Positions 8,154-12,873 of a stretch of DNA of 12,873 nt are shown piece by piece (positions within the stretch are counted from its first letter, which is position 1; each line of letters begins with the position of its first letter). The notes under the pieces are model-generated. The model ran no database searches. It saw nothing but the letters and a program-made list of their open reading frames with translations, and was not told the origin of the DNA. This DNA is from Thermomucor indicae-seudaticae. Taxonomy: Eukaryota; Mucoromycota; Mucoromycetes; Mucorales; Lichtheimiaceae. The stretch lies in the NCBI GenBank assembly GCA_000787465.1, contig JSYX01000782.1:1-12873 (forward strand), given 5' to 3'. Both the position numbers and the translations under genes were made by a program.

Positions 8154-8195
8154 CCGTCAGGAAACCGAGAGCTTGAAATTATCGGGGACTTACTG
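8154..8195 (-). repeat. Right terminal inverted repeat of the pogo/Tigger-like element
   Basis: Read on the minus strand it begins CAGTAAGTCCCCGATAATTT and continues to GCTCTCGGT, matching the left terminus at 1053. TA follows at 8196-8197. Confidence 0.6.
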
Positions 8196-8197
8196 TA

Positions 8198-8470
8198 AGC
8201 CGCCCGTAGGTCCCTTATGTTCCGTTCCTGAATTATTCTAATCATTGATATTGTAGTCTGCTATACATCTGAGACACCTTTTGCTTCAAGAACCTTCCCT
8301 ATTTTTCTTTGCGTTACTCACGGCAACTTCCTCACGTTTTTTAGATTATCATACACACAATGTTTTCGATAGCTTTTCTATCCGGAAGCATCTCTTTAAC
8401 TTCTCCACTGATTCATTCGCGCTTTCCGTCGCGAAGCGAGGGAACTTTTGCTCACAGAAAAAAATTTCTC
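8198..8470. other. No recognisable gene
   Basis: AT-rich sequence between the right end of the transposon and a tandem duplication. No coding motif or repeat was recognised on either strand. Confidence 0.35.
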
Positions 8471-8664
8471 TGCCCGCATATTGCCCAAATTTGTCGAACA
8501 AAGAAGAGGTGCGTGTGTGTGTGTTACACATAAAAGGCACACACGGATAATTCAAAAAGCCAAAGCGTGCCCGCATAATGCCCAAATTTGTCGAACAAAA
8601 GAAGAGGCGTGTGTGTGTCGCATATAAAAGGCACACACGAATAATGGAAAATGCAAAAGTGTGC
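8471..8664. repeat. Two-copy tandem duplication, unit about 97 bp
   Basis: Copy 1 (8471-8567) and copy 2 (8568-8664) both start TGCCCGCATA and share CCCAAATTTGTCGAACAAA, a GTGTGTGT tract, a TAAAAGGCACACACG block and an AAT-rich end. They differ by scattered substitutions and a few indels. The GTGTGTG and CACACAC parts of each copy can pair. The second copy lies directly before the P450 start codon and supplies a TATA-like motif. Confidence 0.85.
8621..8630 (+). promoter_or_regulatory. TATA-like motif before the P450 remnant
   Basis: CATATAAAAG lies in the second copy of the tandem duplication, about 20-30 bases before the proposed ATG at 8651. The equivalent site in copy 1 reads ACATAAAAGG, a weaker TATA match. 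The distance to the ATG is short for a fungal transcript, so this is tentative. Confidence 0.3.
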
Positions 8665-9857
8665 TTCTTACTTCCTTTATATTTTACAATCCATATCACT
8701 GAGCAGCGTACTTGGCGGCACTATCGCTGTGGTGCTTTGGTCTTTAGCATCGTCATCGTGTCAAAAGAACAACCGGTATTGTCCACCTTTTGCTCCGTAC
8801 TGAATTCCGAGGATTGGTCACCTTCTGCATTTTCTGAGACTGATGCCTATGCAAGAGCCCTTTCACCTATTGAGTCCAAAGCTGGGTCGTCCGGTGTTTA
8901 CCATCCAACTCGGCAGAAAGCACTGAGTAGTTTTGAACTCGATCGAGGCCGTGCAAACCTTGATTGCGGAGCGAAGCATTATTTATTCTTCAAGAGACTT
9001 GCCTGACACTTTGGTCAATGACCTTATGGATGGAGGTATTTAGATCCATGTCTAATAAAGAGTTCTCTTGTTATGCTGAGCTGTTATATAAATCAGTGGA
9101 AAAAGGTGGCGGATTCGCATTCTATCGCTACGGCAAACAATGGCGCTACCTACGTCGCATCGCCCACTCTGGTCTAACCAGAAAGAAGGCCGAACTGTAC
9201 CAAGCCATCTTGATCCAGCGACGCCTTGCGCTCTTGCAGAACATTTGGCCTGCCAATCGAGGCGCCACTGATGCGCCCTTGAAACTTAACCATTTGTTCG
9301 ACCACTGTGGCATGACCTTGATCCTGACCATCTTTTTCGCTGACACCTGTTCCTTCCAAACCGGAGACCCGGAACTTCATGAGCTTTCGCGCTGATGGAA
9401 CGCACGGCTGCTCCGCTCGGCCCCGGTGAACAATCCCGTGAATTCTTTCCGATCCTGAAAAAGATATTGCCCAGTACACGTAGTGAATTTGTGAACGTGC
9501 GCGAAACGATGCTATCATTCTATGGAGAACTACTAAGCAAGGCCAAGCAAGAAGTACAAAGTGGACAGGAGTGCTTTCTGAGCGAGATTTGAGAAAGAAC
9601 GAATTGAACGACTTGCAGGTCATTAGCTTCGCTGGCCTGTTTGTCGGTGCCGGTAAGAAAAGAAACGATGACGCTTTTGTGGGTCACATTGAATACCAAT
9701 TATTAACCTTCCTTGGCTTGAAAATATAGGATCGAAAACAACGGCATCTACCTTACAATGGATGATCGCCTTCTCTACTATGAAAAATGCATCGGTACTT
9801 ACGCTTAAAGTCCAAATTTGGAAAATGTATTCTTCTCAAAAAGATCTTCTTCTATAG
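8651..9857 (+). pseudogene. Cytochrome P450 pseudogene, N-terminal half only
   Basis: From the ATG at 8651 the frame gives a hydrophobic anchor (VLGGTIAVVLWSL), a Pro-rich hinge and VFTIQLGRK. After a 70-bp intron (9036-9105) comes the helix C pattern YGKQWRYLRRI. Further on are FFPILKKILP and, before and after a 77-bp intron (9653-9729), the helix I sequence AGLFVGAG/SKTTASTLQW with the conserved Ala-Gly and Thr. Defects: TGA at 8801-8803 and 8924-8926, both where Trp is plausible; a one-base loss near 9383-9386 (the frame moves from LHE to ALMERTAAPLG); a one-base loss near 9588-9592 (FLSEI to LRKNELNDLQ). The frame ends at TAG 9855-9857 shortly after helix I. The ExxR helix and the FxxGxxxCxG heme-cysteine loop are absent, so it cannot be an active monooxygenase. 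The substrate family cannot be told. Confidence 0.85.
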
Positions 9858-10342
9858 TTACTAATGGACGCGCTTTCTCTTTCTTATAGACTTCGTCTTT
9901 AGCAAATGGGTTCTCATCAGGTCAGTGTTGTCGTAAATGAGAGGATTATTAAGCCGATGATTGAGGATCCCTGTGCATTGCTCGAGATCTGAATCGCATC
10001 GCGCAAAGTTCAAACCTCTAGAAAAAAGAAAAAGGAGGAAGGCAAATGACGAAGAGCACTAACCTGAAACATACATCATAATGACAGCAAACTGAAATGT
10101 CACGCGCTTGTAGATGCGGTTCAACCTCGTATTACCGAACGAGTCATTCATCATGTCCCCTCAATTAACGGAACGTACGTCGTGGGGTTCACGGCGTAGC
10201 TGTATGCATTCAGTTAAGTTATGCTATGTTTATACTCACTTATACTTGGGTTTTTTTTTACTGTCCAGGATACTATCGCTTTCATTTCCGAAAATGGAAC
10301 TGAGTAGGTCCAGTCTTTTCCTTTGCGCGGAATGGAATTCAG
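9858..10342. other. No recognisable gene
   Basis: The missing P450 C-terminal half was looked for here and not found. The stretch contains purine-rich and T-rich runs (about 10021-10040, 10251-10259) but no supported coding or RNA gene. Confidence 0.4.
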
Positions 10343-10444
10343 AGACCTAAGGCCCCTGAAGCGAAGCGAAGGTTAGCCTTAGGTCTATCATGGAGCGAAG
10401 CGACGCGGCCCTGCGGTCCACGGAGCGTAGCGGAGGTTGGCCGC
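10343..10444. repeat. Pair of related GC-rich hairpins
   Basis: Hairpin 1 has a perfect 11-bp stem, AGACCTAAGGC (10343-10353) with GCCTTAGGTCT (10376-10386). Hairpin 2 has GCGGCC (10405-10410) with GGCCGC (10439-10444). The loop-side sequences are related: GAAGCGAAGCGAAGGTT in the first, GGAGCGTAGCGGAGGTT in the second, with another GGAGCGAAGCGA between them. This points to duplication of one palindromic unit with compensating stem change. Function unknown; it may be a small palindromic mobile repeat. Confidence 0.7.
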
Positions 10445-10517
10445 ACGGGCACGTTTATAATATTTATTTCCTTATCACGTCAAACATCCAGTACTATCAT
10501 GGAGTATAGTCTAAAAT

Positions 10518-10563
10518 CACGCCGGTAAACCTCAGCGTGCTATCTATTGAGGGGTTTGCCGTG
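10518..10563. repeat. Imperfect hairpin
   Basis: CACGCCGGTAAACCTCA and TGAGGGGTTTGCCGTG are imperfect inverted repeats around a loop of about 13 bases. It could be a transcription end or another palindromic repeat. Weak evidence. Confidence 0.35.
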
Positions 10564-10592
10564 CTTCATTTTAGCTTATCCTTAGTGTTGTC

Positions 10593-10795
10593 CTAGGGTG
10601 CTCTCAAGCAAACCCAGAAGGGTTCTGCACCTGGGAAGCCTTTTTTGGAAAGATCTCCTACTTGGTACTCAGGAACCACCCCGGAACCTCTGGCTTCCTG
10701 GGCAGTTCGACTATTGTCGGAAGGTACCTGCCTCACCGTTGCCTTCTAAATTTGGGTGTCCGGAATCCTTCCTGGGTTGCTTGAGAGCACCCCTG
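10593..10795. mobile_element. hAT-like MITE, about 203 bp
   Basis: The left end has GGGTGCTCTCAAGCAAACCC (from 10596) and the right end, on the minus strand, has GGGTGCTCTCAAGCAACCCA (from 10792). Weaker similarity extends to about 33 bp (AAGGGTTCTG against AAGGATTCCG). The outermost right bases read CAGGGGTGC, a hAT-style CAGRG start; the left is CTAGGGTGC. I could not find a convincing 8-bp target duplication. The interior has no coding capacity; the open frame that spans it is a by-product. Confidence 0.6.
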
Positions 10796-11235
10796 GACTC
10801 CAAGATATACAAGGTATTCCATGTTACCATCGCGGACAAAGTTCACCCTGATGTCTAATTATTGGACTTACGCTACCGTTCCCACACAAAGAAATGGCAG
10901 CTGCATGTACATAGCTGGTTTGCCCCATTATAGTATTTTGCCGATAAGCGCAAATTGGGATAATGTACTACAGTCCCGATACTAAATTCGTAATAGCCGA
11001 ATACACAAAGCTTCTAACCATGTTTTGAATGCTTTGTATCTGGCAACATTTTTAAAAGCAAAATAACATGACTAGAACTTGAATGGTACTTAGCTCCGTG
11101 CACATAATACAGGTCTGATAGCATAAAGAAATGTAAGGCGCGTATCTGATTGGGTGGACGATCGTGCGTGTCTACCCCATGGATTTGTCCTTCATTGTTT
11201 AAATACCTCTTTCTTCTCTGTCCTTAAAAACGTTG
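10796..11235 (+). promoter_or_regulatory. Upstream region of the HMG-box gene
   Basis: No gene was found. A TATA-like TTTAAATA lies at about 11198-11205, followed by a pyrimidine-rich stretch (CCTCTTTCTTCTCTG) ending about 15 bases before the ATG at 11236. This arrangement is common at fungal transcription starts. Confidence 0.35.
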
Positions 11236-12192
11236 ATGCGAACCAAATCTAATAGAATCTTGAAGCATCAATACCGTAGACCAATACGGTCTCGCTCGCA
11301 AGGCCCATCCGTATTATTTGTACAAAAGTTATCAATAACCCACGCCGGAACTCAGAGCTACCTGAAGATACATCCTAGTCAAACAAAAATCCCTGTCGAA
11401 GACTTATTATCAATGGTGTTGGAGAAGCGCAATTATCTGGTTACAGCCTCAGGAGAGCATGTGCAACGGCAAGACCTGCTTTCCGCCGCAAGCCATTTGC
11501 TAGAAGAGGGTAGAAGCCAGCACATTGCATCAACGGGAGCGACTTACAGCGACCCTCTACCATGGAATGCAGACGAACCCAGGAGGCCATCAAATGCATT
11601 TATACTTTACAGTAACGCTACAAGAAAACGGCTGCAGGAGATTTTCCCGGAATACCCGAACAGTGAAATATCAAAGGTTCTTGGAGCCCTGTGGAGTTCT
11701 GCGCCAGACAACGTGAAGCGGAAGTACACCGAGAAAGCGGAAGAGCTTCGAAAGCTACACAGAGAAATTTATCCAACATATTCTTATCACAGACAACAAC
11801 AGAAGAGAAGAGATTCGTCGCCTTGTCACAGCCATCCGGCCACAGACGGACAGCAGAGTTCATCAGATCAGTCTTACGAGCAGATCGATGCGATTTTGTA
11901 TCAATATCCAATTCCAACGGCAGAAGGACTACTTCAACCACCTTTTGAAGGACCCCATGCTGTATACCAAACTCTGCCCTCCGCAAATATGCAATTTCAA
12001 GAGAGCGGTTCTGCGAATAGCTGGGAGACCTGGCCTGAGTACATACAACAAGCTGACGAATGGCAAGACTTATGTAACAAGATCACTTCACTTTTTCCAT
12101 ATCCCGAAGATCTCCATCAACTGCTTCAAGAACCTACATGGCCGGTTCCTTCAAGCTCCAACAACCTTAACAGTGGCATTTGGAACACCTAG
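11236..12192 (+). CDS. MATA-type HMG-box transcription factor, 318 aa
   Basis: An intact single-exon frame runs from the ATG at 11236 to TAG at 12190-12192. The HMG box spans about residues 115-184. It opens with PRRPSNAFILY and continues with SEISKVLGALW, a conserved Trp, and KYTEKAEELRKLH, closing with YPTYSYHRQQQKRR, a basic tail that may serve nuclear import. This pattern (PNAFILY, SK-x-xG-x-x-W, H-x-x-x-YP-x-Y) is the MATA_HMG subfamily of fungal mating-type and related regulators, which bend DNA through the minor groove. The N-terminal 110 residues are basic then mixed. The C-terminal 130 residues are rich in Gln, Ser, Pro, Trp and acids, suggesting an activation region. In Mucoromycota such genes include the sex-locus SexM/SexP, but the usual triose-phosphate transporter and RNA helicase neighbours are not visible, so that identity is not claimed. 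Confidence 0.88.
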   Translation: MRTKSNRILKHQYRRPIRSRSQGPSVLFVQKLSITHAGTQSYLKIHPSQTKIPVEDLLSMVLEKRNYLVTASGEHVQRQDLLSAASHLLEEGRSQHIASTGATYSDPLPWNADEPRRPSNAFILYSNATRKRLQEIFPEYPNSEISKVLGALWSSAPDNVKRKYTEKAEELRKLHREIYPTYSYHRQQQKRRDSSPCHSHPATDGQQSSSDQSYEQIDAILYQYPIPTAEGLLQPPFEGPHAVYQTLPSANMQFQESGSANSWETWPEYIQQADEWQDLCNKITSLFPYPEDLHQLLQEPTWPVPSSSNNLNSGIWNT

Positions 12193-12436
12193 CTAGCTTC
12201 CAAAAAGCCGACCGTAACATGACTGTCAGTAGCATATTCTTCCCGCTATAAACGAAGTCGAAACTTGAAAGTTCCTTGCATAATAGTCGGTGGACCTTAG
12301 AAATGCTAGGTAGAACCCATAATACAGCATGGTGTATGCTGCTTAGTCTCGTAAATTCTGCGATATTTTAAACACAGCGCGTGAAAGAATAGCCGGGAGC
12401 GAGGTAAACAAAGGGCAGGCTACCCAGGACAAATAT
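12193..12436. other. Intergenic, convergent 3' flanks; one small hairpin
   Basis: The HMG gene and the small minus-strand ORF converge here. CAGCAT (12325-12330) and ATGCTG (12336-12341) form a short hairpin that might contribute to transcript ends. No gene was recognised. Confidence 0.35.
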
Positions 12437-12631
12437 TCAATTTTGCATGCCGATTCTTCTGTGAGATCGGTATTTACGACTGGTAAACTTTTTGACTATC
12501 TCCTGAGCTTCTTTTGCATCCTTCATGTCGGCGTAAGCTTCAATGTACTTCCAGCATCGCTTATAAAGACGCCTGATCTTAGTCGGCACTGCGCTAGTGG
12601 AAGCATCTTCAGTCGGAGGCGATGACACCAT
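12437..12631 (-). CDS. Small ORF, possibly LYR-motif protein
   Basis: A 64-codon frame starts at the ATG at 12631. It contains IRRLYKRCWKYIEAYAD and, about 25 residues later, VKKFTSRKYR. LYR proteins of mitochondrial complex I and Fe-S assembly show an L-Y-[RK] tripeptide followed some 25 residues later by a conserved Phe and basic residues, which this resembles. The fit is loose, Lys replaces Arg, and the protein is short. It could be one exon of a longer gene or a hypothetical protein of another kind. The upstream side is a GC-rich repeat. Confidence 0.35.
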   Translation of the reverse strand: MVSSPPTEDASTSAVPTKIRRLYKRCWKYIEAYADMKDAKEAQEIVKKFTSRKYRSHRRIGMQN

Positions 12632-12664
12632 GTGCGCCCACGTAGATTTGAAAGGCCTCGGCTA

Positions 12665-12752
12665 GGGACCCCCCGGACCCCCCTCTCAACTAGTGACGTA
12701 AGCAGATCAAAAAAGCCGTCACGGAGGGGTCCTGCTAAGAGGGGGGTGTCCC
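12665..12752. repeat. GC-rich imperfect inverted repeat, possible small element
   Basis: The left arm opens GGGACCCCCC and closes GTGACG (to 12698). The right arm mirrors it with CGTCAC (from about 12717) and closes GTGTCCC at 12752. C-runs followed by TCT occur in both arms. It sits directly upstream of the minus-strand ORF at 12631, so it may also lie in that gene's promoter. No target duplication was identified. Confidence 0.45.
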
Positions 12753-12873
12753 GTAAACTGAGGGGGGGCCATCGCGATCCCCACATTATTTCTGTTACAT
12801 TGAAAGTCGACTTTTGCTGAAATGAACTCCAACATGTCTAACAACGATGTTACTAGCAACCACTTCGCAGTCG

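Larger units (their letters stand above)
1053..8195. mobile_element. Putative 7.1-kb pogo/Tigger-type DNA transposon carrying an XPG-Fanzor gene
   Basis: The left terminus begins CAGTAGCTCCCCGTTAATTT at 1053. The right terminus, read on the minus strand from 8195, begins CAGTAAGTCCCCGATAATTT. Both continue to a shared GCTCTCGGT. Both ends are directly flanked by TA (1051-1052 and 8196-8197), the target duplicated by pogo/Tigger/mariner elements. Inside are a pogo-type transposase remnant near the left end and the XPG-Fanzor pseudogene. Fanzor genes are known as passengers of several eukaryotic DNA transposon classes, including mariner-like ones. What is seen is the pair of inverted termini with TA flanks. 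That both belong to one element rather than to two deleted copies is inference. The transposase is far too short to be functional, so the element is non-autonomous at best. Confidence 0.5.

Noticed and set aside
7978..8241. 87-codon plus-strand open frame after the Fanzor
   Set aside because: It reads through the right terminal repeat of the transposon, and a competing minus-strand frame covers the same bases; neither has a motif.
8471..8664. CRISPR-like direct repeats
   Set aside because: Only two contiguous copies without spacers, in a eukaryotic setting; this is an ordinary tandem duplication.
8349..8699. 116-codon minus-strand open frame with an internal repeat
   Set aside because: The protein repeat simply mirrors the 97-bp DNA tandem duplication; no motif.
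4087..8926. TGA read as Trp (codon reassignment), since several internal TGA codons fall where Trp is plausible
   Set aside because: The same genes also carry frameshifts, a TAA and an LTR insertion, and the intact HMG gene uses TGG with no internal TGA. Decay explains it better.
10598..10858. 86-codon open frame on the plus strand
   Set aside because: It lies almost entirely within the hAT-like MITE and reads through its terminal repeats.

Overview
The window looks like nuclear DNA of a filamentous fungus, most likely an early-diverging one (Mucoromycota-like). It has genes split by short GT-AG introns of about 46-78 bp, a SUR7/PalI-like eisosome protein, a MATA-type HMG-box factor, a membrane-anchored cytochrome P450 remnant, and dense, old DNA transposons. 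The taxonomic call is inference from gene types and intron style. No rRNA, tRNA or CRISPR array was recognised.

Layout. Positions 1-372 (minus) hold the 5' part of a SUR7/PalI-like gene that runs off the left edge. From 1053 to 8195 lies what looks like one 7.1-kb DNA transposon. Its two ends carry the same pogo/Tigger-type terminal sequence in inverted orientation, each flanked by TA. Near the left end (1190-1428, minus) is a broken CENP-B/pogo-type transposase N-terminus. On the plus strand, 2968-7741, is the most striking object: a multi-exon, broken gene whose first half is a Rad2/XPG-family (FEN1/EXO1-like) nuclease and whose second half is a Fanzor, the eukaryotic TnpB-like RNA-guided nuclease. 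A canonical 46-bp intron (4492-4537) joins the two halves in one reading frame, so the ancestral product was probably a single fusion protein. The visible catalytic acidic residues of both nucleases are still present, although the gene is damaged by TA-microsatellite expansion, stops, frameshifts and a solo LTR.

The solo LTR (6830-7116) sits inside the Fanzor exon with a perfect 5-bp target-site duplication (TACCA). Reading across the pre-insertion junction restores the frame. A pogo-like MITE (1867-2077) is nested in the left part of the element. Outside the element are a 97-bp tandem duplication (8471-8664) carrying a TATA-like motif, a P450 pseudogene (8651-9857) with two stops, two single-base frameshifts and no heme-binding C-terminus, a repeat-rich intergenic stretch with paired hairpins (10343-10444) and a hAT-like MITE (10593-10795), an intact single-exon HMG-box gene (11236-12192), and a small minus-strand LYR-like ORF next to a GC-rich inverted repeat at the right edge.

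How the parts relate: only the HMG gene looks clearly intact. The centre is a decayed mobile element whose cargo combined an RNA-guided endonuclease with a flap/5' nuclease-like domain, later invaded by a retrotransposon and a MITE.
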